The notes beneath the pieces are model-generated. The model ran no database searches. It was not told the origin of the DNA and saw only the letters and a program-made list of their open reading frames with translations. The position numbers and the translations under genes are program-made. 64,000 nucleotides of DNA from Bradyrhizobium barranii subsp. apii (GTDB taxonomy: Bacteria > Pseudomonadota > Alphaproteobacteria > Rhizobiales > Xanthobacteraceae): positions 372,001 to 436,000 of the forward strand of contig NZ_CP096255.1 in assembly GCF_011516635.5 (NCBI RefSeq), written 5' to 3'. Of this stretch, positions 56,223 to 64,000 are shown in pieces (position 1 is the stretch's first letter; each line of letters opens with the position of its first letter).

Positions 56223-57837
56223 CGATGCCGGCCGCGGACCTCTGTCGCGCGGCGGCATCGCGCCACAGCCGTTGTTTGCCGTGGCGGCGGTGCTGCTCGG
56301 CTCGTTCCTCGCCAATTTCGACAGCCGGCTGACCACGGTTGGTCTGCCGGACCTGCGCGGTGCGTTCTCGCTCTCGTTCGACGAGGGCGCCTGGCTTTCG
56401 ACCGCAGGCATCGGCTCGCAGATCCTGATTGCGCCGGCGGTGGCGTGGCTCGCGACGGTGTTCGGCCTGCGCCGCGTGCTCGGCATCCCGAGCCTCGTCT
56501 ACGCCGCGGTGTCGCTGATCATTCCCTTCGTGCACGATTATCCGACGCTGCTCGCGCTCAGCGTCGTTCATGGCCTGCTGCTCGGCACCTTCGTGCCTGC
56601 GACGCTCATGATCGTGTTACGAAACCTGCCGATCCGATGGTGGGTGCCGGCGATCTCGCTCTATTCGATCCGGGTCGGCTTTGCGCTGGATACGTCGAGC
56701 TCCCTGGTCGGCTTCTATGTCGACCATCTCGGCTGGCAATGGATGTACTGGCAGAGCGTCGTGATCGCGCCCTTGATGGGCCTGATGGTTTATCTGGGCA
56801 CGCCGAGCGAGCCGGTGAACCGCACGCTGCTGCGCGAGGCCGATTGGGGCGGCATGCTGCTGCTCGGCGCCGCGGTCTCGATGATCTATGCCGGCCTCGA
56901 CCAGGGCAATCGCCTGGACTGGCTCAACTCGGGGACGGTGATGGCGCTGCTCGTCAGCGGTGTGGTGCTGTTCGCAGGCTTCCTCGTCAACGAGTCGCTG
57001 GTGCGACAGCCCTGGGCGCATGTGAACGTGCTGTTCTCGCGCAATGTCGGGTTGGGGCTGATCTTGATCCTGCTCTACACGCTGACCAGCCTCTCCAACT
57101 CGTCGCTGGTGCCGAATTTCCTCGGCAATGTCGTTCTGCTCCGGCCGGAGCAGAGCGGGATGCTGCTGCTCACCTATGGCGCGCTGCCGATGTTCGTGCT
57201 GGTGCCGATCTCGATCTGGCTGCTGCGGCATTTCGATACGCGGCTCGTCGTGGTGCTGGGTTTTGCCTGCTTTGCCGCGGCCAATCTCTGGGGCACGCAG
57301 CTCAGCCATGTCTGGGCGCGCGAGGATTTTGTCGGCATCGTGCTGCTCCAGGCGATCGGGCAGTCGCTGCTCCTGCTGCCGATCATCATCACGCTGCTGT
57401 CGAACGCCGATCCGAGCCGCGCCACCTCCTTTGCCGCCTACATCCAGATCATGCGGCTCGGCGGCGCGGAGATCGGCATCGCGCTGATGGGAACGTGGCT
57501 GCGCGTGCGCGAGCAGGTCCATTCCTTCTATCTCGGCCAGGACCTTGTGGTCGGCAATGCCGACGTGGTGGGTAGGCTCAAGCAGCTCGCCGATTACTTC
57601 GCGGCCCACGGCACCGGCATGGCGCAGGCGCGCGCGGTCGGCACGCTCGCGGGCCTGGTGCAGCGCGAGGCCAATGTGCTCGCCTATATCGACGGCTTCT
57701 GGCTGTGCTTCTGGCTAGCGATGGTCGCGCTCGGCGTCGTCGCGCTGATCACCCGGGCGCCACCGGGCCCGTTCACGCCGGCGCCGTTCGGCTTCGCCAA
57801 GATGCTGCTGCGCAAATGCGGGGTGCAAGTGAACTGA
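56209..57837 (+). CDS. EmrB/QacA-type (DHA2) drug efflux transporter
   Basis: 542 residues, 14 predicted membrane segments of the major facilitator DHA2 branch, starting FAVAAVLLGSFLANFDSRLTTVGLPDLR (motif D1). It exports lipophilic substrates through the upstream EmrA-like protein and a TolC-type channel elsewhere. The start at 56209 overlaps the adaptor stop by 14 bp. The substrate is unknown. It converges with the EI24-domain gene. Confidence 0.92.
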   Translation: MAENDDAGRGPLSRGGIAPQPLFAVAAVLLGSFLANFDSRLTTVGLPDLRGAFSLSFDEGAWLSTAGIGSQILIAPAVAWLATVFGLRRVLGIPSLVYAAVSLIIPFVHDYPTLLALSVVHGLLLGTFVPATLMIVLRNLPIRWWVPAISLYSIRVGFALDTSSSLVGFYVDHLGWQWMYWQSVVIAPLMGLMVYLGTPSEPVNRTLLREADWGGMLLLGAAVSMIYAGLDQGNRLDWLNSGTVMALLVSGVVLFAGFLVNESLVRQPWAHVNVLFSRNVGLGLILILLYTLTSLSNSSLVPNFLGNVVLLRPEQSGMLLLTYGALPMFVLVPISIWLLRHFDTRLVVVLGFACFAAANLWGTQLSHVWAREDFVGIVLLQAIGQSLLLLPIIITLLSNADPSRATSFAAYIQIMRLGGAEIGIALMGTWLRVREQVHSFYLGQDLVVGNADVVGRLKQLADYFAAHGTGMAQARAVGTLAGLVQREANVLAYIDGFWLCFWLAMVALGVVALITRAPPGPFTPAPFGFAKMLLRKCGVQVN

Positions 57838-57843
57838 GAGGCC

Positions 57844-58584
57844 TCACCGCATCTGCCGCGCCGGCTCGATCAGCTCGGGCCGCGGCCCCGACAGGCGCTT
57901 GTGCATGTGGACCATGAACGCCATGCCGAAGATCGGCGTCGCCAGATTGACGATCGGGATCGAGACGAAGGCCGCAATGAAAAGGCCGGCGGTGAAGATG
58001 GTCGCGGCGTTGTCGCGCCGCATCGCCCTGGCCTCCTCCGGCGAACGGAAGCGCATCGCGGCGAGCTCGAAATATTCGCGCCCGAGCAGCCAGGCGGCGG
58101 CGACGAAGAAGATCAGGAATCCGGCACCGGCGAACAGGACCAGCGGCAACGCCACCAGATAGACCACGATCGTCAGCAGCGCGGTCTTGACGCCCTCGTA
58201 GATCGCCTGGCTGAACGGCAGCGCAGCGCCCGGCCGCTCGGCGGGATAATGCTCGCGCTCGACGATGTCGGCGACGTCGTCGACGAACAGGCTCGCCACC
58301 AGCGAGGTGATCGCAGGCATCAGGAACACGCCGCCGAACACGACGCCGAGGCCCGCCGTGATCGAGACGATCCAGGCGAGGACCTCGAGCGAGGAATGCC
58401 AGCTCGGCCCGAGCAGGCCTTCCAGCCAGACCTCGCCATAGGTCGCAAACCAGCTCAGCAGCCGCTGCAAGCCGATCGCCAGCACGATGATCAGCACCAG
58501 TGCAAGCCCGATCGATCGCCACAGGATCGAGCGCATCGGCGGCGAGATCAATTGCGACAGCGCCTTTACGGCGGCATCCAGCAT
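57844..58584 (-). CDS. EI24-domain (CysZ-like) membrane protein
   Basis: 246 residues with about six hydrophobic segments, for example IGLALVLIIVLAIGLQRLLSW and ALLTIVVYLVALPLVLFAGAGF, and the EI24/CysZ box FVAAAWLLGREYFELAAMRF. CysZ-like proteins are sulfate transport related in enterobacteria, but this branch is uncharacterised. The start at 58584 has GAGAGAGG upstream. It lies next to, and convergent with, the efflux operon. Confidence 0.85.
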   Translation of the reverse strand: MLDAAVKALSQLISPPMRSILWRSIGLALVLIIVLAIGLQRLLSWFATYGEVWLEGLLGPSWHSSLEVLAWIVSITAGLGVVFGGVFLMPAITSLVASLFVDDVADIVEREHYPAERPGAALPFSQAIYEGVKTALLTIVVYLVALPLVLFAGAGFLIFFVAAAWLLGREYFELAAMRFRSPEEARAMRRDNAATIFTAGLFIAAFVSIPIVNLATPIFGMAFMVHMHKRLSGPRPELIEPARQMR

Positions 58585-58775
58585 CGGAGTACCTCTCTCC
58601 AAAACCACCCGCGAGAGGTAGACATGCGCGGAAGGTTCGACAAGAGGTCGAGCCTTCCGGGACAGATTGCCGCGCCTGGAGCTTGGTTTCTGAGTGAATC
58701 AGAACGGAAGCTCCGGGCTCTTGTTTTGACGCGTTTTCCTCACGCGGACCGGCAGCCACTTCGCTTGAAGACGCT

Positions 58776-60698
58776 CTAGCTTACCCTGATGACGAGGGCG
58801 TAGTTCTGCGGCGCCACGGCGATGGAATGAGCGATGACCGAAATCACCGCTTCGCCGGGCGGCAGATTTTCGAAGCTGACCTGCTCCACATTGTTCCTGC
58901 GGTCGAAGTCCTTCGAGGCGGCCGGCATGTTGCCATGGCGTTCCTGCTTGTTGGCCACCACGACGAGATCGAGGTCGCTTTGCAGGCCTTCGCCGGGCGG
59001 ATCGGTCCAGACCAGCGTCACCTTCAGGCGGCTGCTTCCCGCCGGTATCGTGACCGTGCGGTCTTCGCGGTCGCCTGCGTCCAGCTTCTTCCTCTCGTCG
59101 AAGAACTGCAGCTCTTCGTTCGCGGCATGGGGGCCGACCACGGCCTGAACGTCGACCCGGCCGAAGCCCTGACTGTTGCTTGCGACGGACCCCGCCTCCG
59201 ACGGCTGGTATTGTCCGGCAAGACTGCGCGCTCCGTTGATGATGAGCGCCTTGAGCAGTGCGGCGCTCGGCGACTTCAGTCCCTCGCTTTTCCTCAGGAA
59301 CGCTCGGATCACCGCGACGGACCCGGCCACCAGCGGCGTCGCCATGCTGGTGCCGCCCTCGAACATGTAGAGCGGGTCTTGCGAGAGCTTCCATCCCTTC
59401 GAGTTCGTGGCGCGGGAACGGGTTGACAGAATAAAGGATCCCGGCGCCACGACGTCCGGCTTGATGCGTTCGTCGTTGGTGGGTCCGCGGCTGCTGAATG
59501 CCACCATCCCTTCGGGATTGTTGGCCACACGATCGGAGCTGATCGGCGTGGCCGGAAAATCGCTTGGCCACGCCCTGCCGTAGGTCATGGCCTCGTTGGG
59601 ACGATTGTTCTCGCATGCGCCGATGGTGAGGCAGTTCTTGGCCGTACCGGGCGGGGTCACGGAGTTGGGGTCGACCTGGCCATTGCCATCCTTGTCGCTG
59701 CCCCAGGAGTTGGAATGGATTCGCGCCTTGTCCGTCTTGTAGGGCGGACCGAACAGCGCATCGAGGCTGTCGGGCAGGCCGCCGAGGTTGCCGCCGCTGT
59801 CGAGCACGGATTGCAGAACCAGCTTTGCGCCGGGAGCCGTGCCGCGGATCGGGCCGTCGCTTTTCGATACGCCGTCGCCGAGGGCGGAACCCGCGACATG
59901 GGTGCCGTGACCGTCAGGATCGTCTTTGCGCCCAGGCCGGCCGAGCGCGTAGAGCTTCTTGACGCGCCCCTTGAAAGCCGGGTGCGTGTTCGTGGTCGAT
60001 CCCTTGTCGAAACCGGTATCGGCGATCGCGATGATCTCGCCCGCGCCTTCGCCGCCATTGCTGGGCGTCGCCGCGGGAACGCGAAGAATGCCCCGCGCGA
60101 TGTTGTTGAGCAGCTTGCGGGGAAAGACCTTCTCGACGCTGCGCACCTCGTCGAGCGCCGCGACGTCGGCAAGACGGCGCATCTTCAGCGTCACACGCAC
60201 CTTGGCCGTGCCCGGAACGACGTCGTCAAGCTGCACATGCGCCGCTTCCGCGATCTTCTTTGCAGCGGCCTTCACGCCGACATTGCGGTGGAGCATGACG
60301 TCGACGGTCACGCTGGTGCGGTCGAGCGCCGCCGGCTTTGCCGCAAGCGCGCGCGCCGCAGCGACGCCTCCGGGTTGGGTGTCAAGGTTGCGCAGTGCCG
60401 GCGCGATCTTCACGATGCCCGGGTAGAGGTCTGCCCATGTCACGAACGGCAGTTTCCGCACCTTGTCGAGCCCGGCCGCCGGAAAGTGACAGATGACGGC
60501 GCTGCCCGGGACGGCTTCCAGGATCTCGGCGCCGGCCTTGGCAAGCCGCCCTCTGCGCTCGGCGTTGAGCGGCTGGTTGGTCTGCACGATGATGTAGTCG
60601 GATTCCTTCGCATTCGCATGATCCAGCGAAAGCGCCGCGCGTTCCGCGTGCGGAGCCGAAGGATCGATCGTGATGCCGTTGATCGTGATCTGCGCCAT
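58776..60698 (-). CDS. S8 (subtilisin-family) serine peptidase with an internal deletion
   Basis: 640 residues, no signal peptide. Two propeptide-like alpha-beta domains occupy residues 1-200. The subtilase domain has Asp227 (IAIADTGFD), His264 (DGHGTHVAG) and Ser451 (GGTSMATP). C-terminal from about 530 is a beta-sandwich (VTLVWTDPPGEGLQSDLDLVV). The stretch HSNSWGSDKDGNGQ at 328-341 joins two blocks that in the family are separated by about 30-40 residues including AAGN with the oxyanion-hole Asn. No AAGN-like motif is found elsewhere. So the triad is complete but the enzyme is probably impaired. The phosphorylase-like gene lies 63 bp upstream on the same strand. Confidence 0.85.
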   Translation of the reverse strand: MAQITINGITIDPSAPHAERAALSLDHANAKESDYIIVQTNQPLNAERRGRLAKAGAEILEAVPGSAVICHFPAAGLDKVRKLPFVTWADLYPGIVKIAPALRNLDTQPGGVAAARALAAKPAALDRTSVTVDVMLHRNVGVKAAAKKIAEAAHVQLDDVVPGTAKVRVTLKMRRLADVAALDEVRSVEKVFPRKLLNNIARGILRVPAATPSNGGEGAGEIIAIADTGFDKGSTTNTHPAFKGRVKKLYALGRPGRKDDPDGHGTHVAGSALGDGVSKSDGPIRGTAPGAKLVLQSVLDSGGNLGGLPDSLDALFGPPYKTDKARIHSNSWGSDKDGNGQVDPNSVTPPGTAKNCLTIGACENNRPNEAMTYGRAWPSDFPATPISSDRVANNPEGMVAFSSRGPTNDERIKPDVVAPGSFILSTRSRATNSKGWKLSQDPLYMFEGGTSMATPLVAGSVAVIRAFLRKSEGLKSPSAALLKALIINGARSLAGQYQPSEAGSVASNSQGFGRVDVQAVVGPHAANEELQFFDERKKLDAGDREDRTVTIPAGSSRLKVTLVWTDPPGEGLQSDLDLVVVANKQERHGNMPAASKDFDRRNNVEQVSFENLPPGEAVISVIAHSIAVAPQNYALVIRVS

Positions 60699-60761
60699 GG
60701 CCGTTCCACTTTCCCTGATTGATCGTCCGTCCTTTGTCGTCTGCGCTGGCCGGATCGCTCG

Positions 60762-61934
60762 CTAGGGCTCCGCCGCGATGCTGGCCCAGCAGGTGATGGC
60801 GCTACAGACCGTGCTCCAGCGGCCGAACCCCTTGTAGATCTGGGCGGCGATCTGCTCCTGCTGCTGCAAGGTGCCTTCGGCCTTGATCTGCGGATCGGAG
60901 ACGTTGCGGATCGCGAGCCAGCGCGGCGCCTTGTCGCCCATCTCCTGCGCGACCAGGCCAAGGATGGCATCGCCCATTTCGGAGACGTCGCCGAGCCCCT
61001 GGAGATGGAAGTGGTCGTCCGAGGTGTCGAAGCCGAAGAAGTCGGTGGTGACCACGGAGGAGGACAGGCCGCTCGGCTTCACGACGAAGATCTTCGGCGC
61101 CCTTGTGTTGTCCTTCGGCAATTGCCCGGCATTGGCCTTGAACAGCGTCTTGGCCTGCGCGAACTTCTTCGTCACGGCGGATCTGCTGGAAAAATGCTCC
61201 TGCGCGAACGGCTGCTTCTTGAACTTCGACAGGCAGTCGAAGCGAACGATCGGACTGACGACGACGTCACCGACCTCGAATTCCTTGCCGATGCCGCCGG
61301 CCGTGCCCGTGGTGATGACGAGCGTCGGCTGCACCTCGGTGATGATCTGGCGCCAGACGTCGATGTTCGGCAGCTGCGGGCCGTCCTGCGACATGTGCGA
61401 ATCGGATTTGAAGATCACGACCTTCTTCTTGCCGATCGTGGTGGTCCAGTAGGTGCCGAGCCGTTTCAGCTCCTTGGCCGGACACCCGTTGCGCATCTTC
61501 TTGGAGATGGCCGCGTAATTGTGCGTGTAGGGTACGTAATCGTTGCGGGAGTCCTTGCCCGGCGTCAGCACGCGGCTGAGGGCGTGCCCCTCGTCGACGG
61601 TCCAGGTCACGACCAGCACGTCGGCGCGCGGCAACGGTCCCTTGCCGTTGTCCTTCGGCTTCGGCCCGGTTTGCGGCGCCAGCCCCTTCGGCCAGGCAAT
61701 GTCGGTGAAGCGCGACAGCCCGGTCGAGGTCGAGAAGGCCATGAACTCGCGGCCCTCGCTCGACTCGGAATCGAAATCGATGATCTCGCGCCGAAAGTCT
61801 TCGGTCGTGACCTTCGCGGATTTCTTCACCGCGCCCTTGGCCACGCGTTTCACCACGAAGGTGTCGGGCGGGGGCGGCGTCGTGATCGGATCGAAACCGA
61901 GATTTCTCTCGACCCATTTGCGGTCAGCACGCAT
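60762..61934 (-). CDS. Nucleoside phosphorylase/nucleosidase-fold protein
   Basis: 390 residues with a disordered, Pro-rich N-terminus (FDPITTPPPPDTFVVKR) and a purine-nucleoside-phosphorylase/MTA-nucleosidase-like domain. ADVLVVTWTVDEGHALSRVL is the first strand, PTLVITTGTAGGIGKEFEVGDVVVSP is the family Gly-rich loop, and the ribose-binding block APRWLAIRNVSDPQIKAEG is near the C-terminus. The exact substrate is unknown. The ATG at 61934 follows GGAG. It precedes the S8 peptidase gene by 63 bp and is divergent from the S53 gene. Confidence 0.78.
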   Translation of the reverse strand: MRADRKWVERNLGFDPITTPPPPDTFVVKRVAKGAVKKSAKVTTEDFRREIIDFDSESSEGREFMAFSTSTGLSRFTDIAWPKGLAPQTGPKPKDNGKGPLPRADVLVVTWTVDEGHALSRVLTPGKDSRNDYVPYTHNYAAISKKMRNGCPAKELKRLGTYWTTTIGKKKVVIFKSDSHMSQDGPQLPNIDVWRQIITEVQPTLVITTGTAGGIGKEFEVGDVVVSPIVRFDCLSKFKKQPFAQEHFSSRSAVTKKFAQAKTLFKANAGQLPKDNTRAPKIFVVKPSGLSSSVVTTDFFGFDTSDDHFHLQGLGDVSEMGDAILGLVAQEMGDKAPRWLAIRNVSDPQIKAEGTLQQQEQIAAQIYKGFGRWSTVCSAITCWASIAAEP

Positions 61935-62221
61935 CGCATTGTCTCCGCCAAATTGATTTCCAGACGTCTGATTTCGACAAACGTCTTCCGTTGGTCGGCC
62001 AGACAAGCCAACGGTTGCAATTTTAAATCGAAATCCTTGTCGTCGAATGGTCGTGAATATTGACCGATTCCGTGCCGATCTGAGCCAGTCGGATGTTGCC
62101 CCTGCCAAACAAGAGGTTTTCTGAAAAAATATCGCTCAAATGCCTGAACCAATTTGGGTTTGAGATTGCACCTATAGTTGAGGTGCGACAATCTGCCTTC
62201 CAATCACAAACGGAGGAAGTC

Positions 62222-63865
62222 ATGGCAAGCTCGACCACGCGCGTGACGCTGGCGAACAGCGCACGGAAATTGCCGAAGGGGGCCAAGCTCGTCGGCGCGG
62301 CCGATCCCAAGCAGGAAATCGAGATCAGCGTCCGCCTGCGCGCGAAGCGTGCCGACGATGAGCAGGTGATGCCGCTCGGCGCGCAACCGCCGCGCGAGCG
62401 GCAGTATCTCTCGCGTGCCGAGTTCGGCGCAGAGATGGGCGCGGATACCGCCGACGTCGCCAAGATCGACGATTTCGCTCATCACCACGATCTCAACGTC
62501 AAGAGCGTGCATCTGGCGTCCCGCACCGTGAAGCTGACCGGGACGGTGAAGGCCATGAGCGCAGCCTTCGGCGTCAAGCTCAACAAGGTCAGATACGAGG
62601 GCGCGACCCATCGCATGCGTAAAGGTAGCGTGCAGATCCCGGCCGAGCTCGCAGGTATCGTGGTCGGCGTGCACGGCCTGGACAACCGGCCGGTGGCGCA
62701 ACCCCACTTCCGCCGCAAGCTGCCGCAGAAGGGCGCAGCCGCACGCGCCGCGCAGGGCGGCAGCTTCTCGGTCGATCAGATCGCCCAGCTCTACAATTTC
62801 CCGGGCGGCGAGACCGGCGCCGGCCAGTGCATCGCCATCATCGAGCTCAACGACATCGACCAGAAGGGCCATCCCACGGGCGCCGGCTACAAAACGTCAG
62901 ACCTGCGCACCTTCTTCAAGAAGGCGGGCATCGCGATGCCGAAGATCGCACCCGCGAGCGTCGACGGCGGCGCCAACAAGCCCGGCCATTCCGACGCCGA
63001 CGGCGAGGTCGTGCTCGACATCGAGGTGGCCGGTGCGATCGCACCCGGCGCCAGGATCGTGGTCTATTTCGCGCCCAACACCACCAACGGCTTCATCGAT
63101 GCGGTCAAGGCCGCCGTCCACGACACCGCGCGAAAACCTTCGGTGATCTCGATCAGCTGGGGCGGGCCGGAAGACCAGGAAGGCTCGCAGCAATTCGTCG
63201 ACGGCCTGAACGAGGCGATCCGCGACGCCGCCGCGATGGGCGTCACCGTCTGCGTTGCCTCCGGCGACAATGGTTCGGCTGACATGGGTGCGGACTGGGA
63301 CGGCAAGCCACATGCAGATTTCCCGGCCTCGAGCCCGTTTGCACTCGCCTGCGGCGGCACCAATCTGAAGGCGCCGAACGGCCAGATCAACGAGGTGGTC
63401 TGGAACGGCGGGCCGCAGGGCGGCGCAGGCGGCGGCGGCGTCAGCGTCGTGTTCCCGCGGCCGCAATACCAGGCCCAGGCCCATGTGCCGAAATCACCGA
63501 CGCATCACAACGGCCGCGGGGTGCCCGATGTTGCCGGCGATGCCGATCCTGCGACCGGCTACCAGATCTTCCTCAACGGCGTCGGCACCACCATCGGCGG
63601 CACAAGTGCCGTGGCGCCGCTGATGGCGGGGTTGATCGCGCGCATCAACGAGGCGACGACGAAGAAATTCGGCAAGACCGTCGGCTTCATCAACCCGCTG
63701 ATCTATGCCGCGCACACACAAGGCGTGTTCCGCGACATCACGGTCGGCAACAATGACATCACCGGCGATCTGCACGGCATGTACAAGGCCGGCCCCGGCT
63801 GGGACGCCTGCTCCGGCCTCGGCGTCCCCAATGGCGAAGCGCTGCAGAATTTGCTCTCGGCGTGA
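62222..63865 (+). CDS. S53 (sedolisin/kumamolisin-like) serine-carboxyl peptidase
   Basis: 547 residues. A pro-domain of about 180 residues (IEISVRLRAKRADDEQV, then FGVKLNKVRYEGATH) leads to the linker RPVAQPHFRRKLPQ and a catalytic domain of the kumamolisin type. Glu262 and Asp266 are in DGEVVLDIEVAGA, the oxyanion Asp349 is in VASGDNGSAD, and Ser462 is in GGTSAVAPLMAG; the Ca-site region near DVAGDADPATGY is present. No classic signal peptide, as in kumamolisin. The start at 62222 has GGAGGAAG before it. Sedolisins are acid proteases; whether this one is secreted is unknown. Confidence 0.92.
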   Translation: MASSTTRVTLANSARKLPKGAKLVGAADPKQEIEISVRLRAKRADDEQVMPLGAQPPRERQYLSRAEFGAEMGADTADVAKIDDFAHHHDLNVKSVHLASRTVKLTGTVKAMSAAFGVKLNKVRYEGATHRMRKGSVQIPAELAGIVVGVHGLDNRPVAQPHFRRKLPQKGAAARAAQGGSFSVDQIAQLYNFPGGETGAGQCIAIIELNDIDQKGHPTGAGYKTSDLRTFFKKAGIAMPKIAPASVDGGANKPGHSDADGEVVLDIEVAGAIAPGARIVVYFAPNTTNGFIDAVKAAVHDTARKPSVISISWGGPEDQEGSQQFVDGLNEAIRDAAAMGVTVCVASGDNGSADMGADWDGKPHADFPASSPFALACGGTNLKAPNGQINEVVWNGGPQGGAGGGGVSVVFPRPQYQAQAHVPKSPTHHNGRGVPDVAGDADPATGYQIFLNGVGTTIGGTSAVAPLMAGLIARINEATTKKFGKTVGFINPLIYAAHTQGVFRDITVGNNDITGDLHGMYKAGPGWDACSGLGVPNGEALQNLLSA

Positions 63866-63877
63866 GGTTTGTCTCTT

Positions 63878-64000
63878 CCTTCTCCCCTTGTGGGAGAAGG
63901 TGGCGCGAAGCGCCGGATGAGGGGTGTGCTTCCGCGAGTTCAGAATTCGCGGAGAAATACCCCTCACCCGTCTCACCGCTGCGCGGTGAGCCACCCTCTA
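63878..64000. repeat. Dispersed intergenic repeat, cut by the window end
   Basis: CCTTCTCCC / GGGAGAAGG (63878-63886 and 63892-63900) forms a 9-bp hairpin that could also terminate the S53 gene. It is followed by GGCGCGAAGCGCC and the arms GAGGGGT and ACCCCTC. This is a common repeat downstream of genes in Bradyrhizobium; its right end is outside the window. Confidence 0.65.

Noticed and set aside
55055..56332. 425-residue Arg-rich frame over the EmrA-like gene
   Set aside because: A +1 shadow of a clearly recognisable membrane-fusion protein.

Overview
The window is a GC-rich chromosomal segment from an alphaproteobacterium, most probably Bradyrhizobium or a close relative in the Nitrobacteraceae. 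This rests on recognised gene content and order: TimA/Tim44-mltA-smr, hslV/hslU beside the hisBHAFE run and coaA, rph and rdgB divergent from hrcA-grpE, dnaKJ followed by a pmtA-like methyltransferase, plus several palindromic intergenic repeats typical of that group. No rRNA or tRNA gene and no CRISPR array was found. The assignment is inference from reading; no database search was possible.

Layout. 1-4.1 kb: end of a Tim44-like gene, mltA, an Smr protein, an unrecognised membrane protein and a DUF3892 protein. 4.1-7.2 kb (minus): hslV, a GNAT acetyltransferase, a DUF2585 protein and hslU as one apparent operon. 7.3-12.1 kb (plus): hisB, DUF2628, hisH, hisA, hisF, hisE, coaA. 12.3-15.2 kb (minus): a hybrid histidine kinase and a small secreted protein. 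15.3-20.7 kb: comM (Mg-chelatase-like, minus strand) cut in two by a 3.9-kb element with a large serine recombinase. 21-26.5 kb: PilZ and TadD-like proteins, then cpaB-cpaC-cpaD-cpaE (minus) of a Tad/Flp pilus. 26.9-33.4 kb: gshB, yraN, a frameshifted rsmI, an LpoA-like lipoprotein, hemW, rdgB, rph. 33.6-43.4 kb: hrcA-grpE, an exported nicotinamidase, a secreted protein, dnaK-dnaJ, pmtA-like, an FMN reductase, pyrF and a DUF1330 protein.

43.4-50.6 kb is an accessory secretion locus. It holds an RTX protein made almost only of 38 tandem nonapeptides, a type I secretion ABC exporter and adaptor, a LuxR-type regulator and a secreted M23 peptidase. 50.7-58.6 kb returns to housekeeping and efflux genes: dapB, gpmA, an Ada-like protein, nth, and an EmrA/EmrB-type pump. 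58.8-63.9 kb holds a nucleoside-phosphorylase-fold protein followed by an S8 subtilase, divergent from an S53 kumamolisin-like peptidase. The S8 protein keeps its Asp/His/Ser triad but has apparently lost the segment carrying the oxyanion-hole Asn.

The best candidates for something undescribed are three. The first is the minimal serine-recombinase element in comM: the two junctions share a 9-bp core and joining them restores a 512-residue comM frame. The second is the RTX/T1SS/LuxR/M23 locus. The third is the phosphorylase/S8/S53 locus. Good RpoH-type promoter matches precede grpE and dnaK, consistent with a heat-shock regulon.
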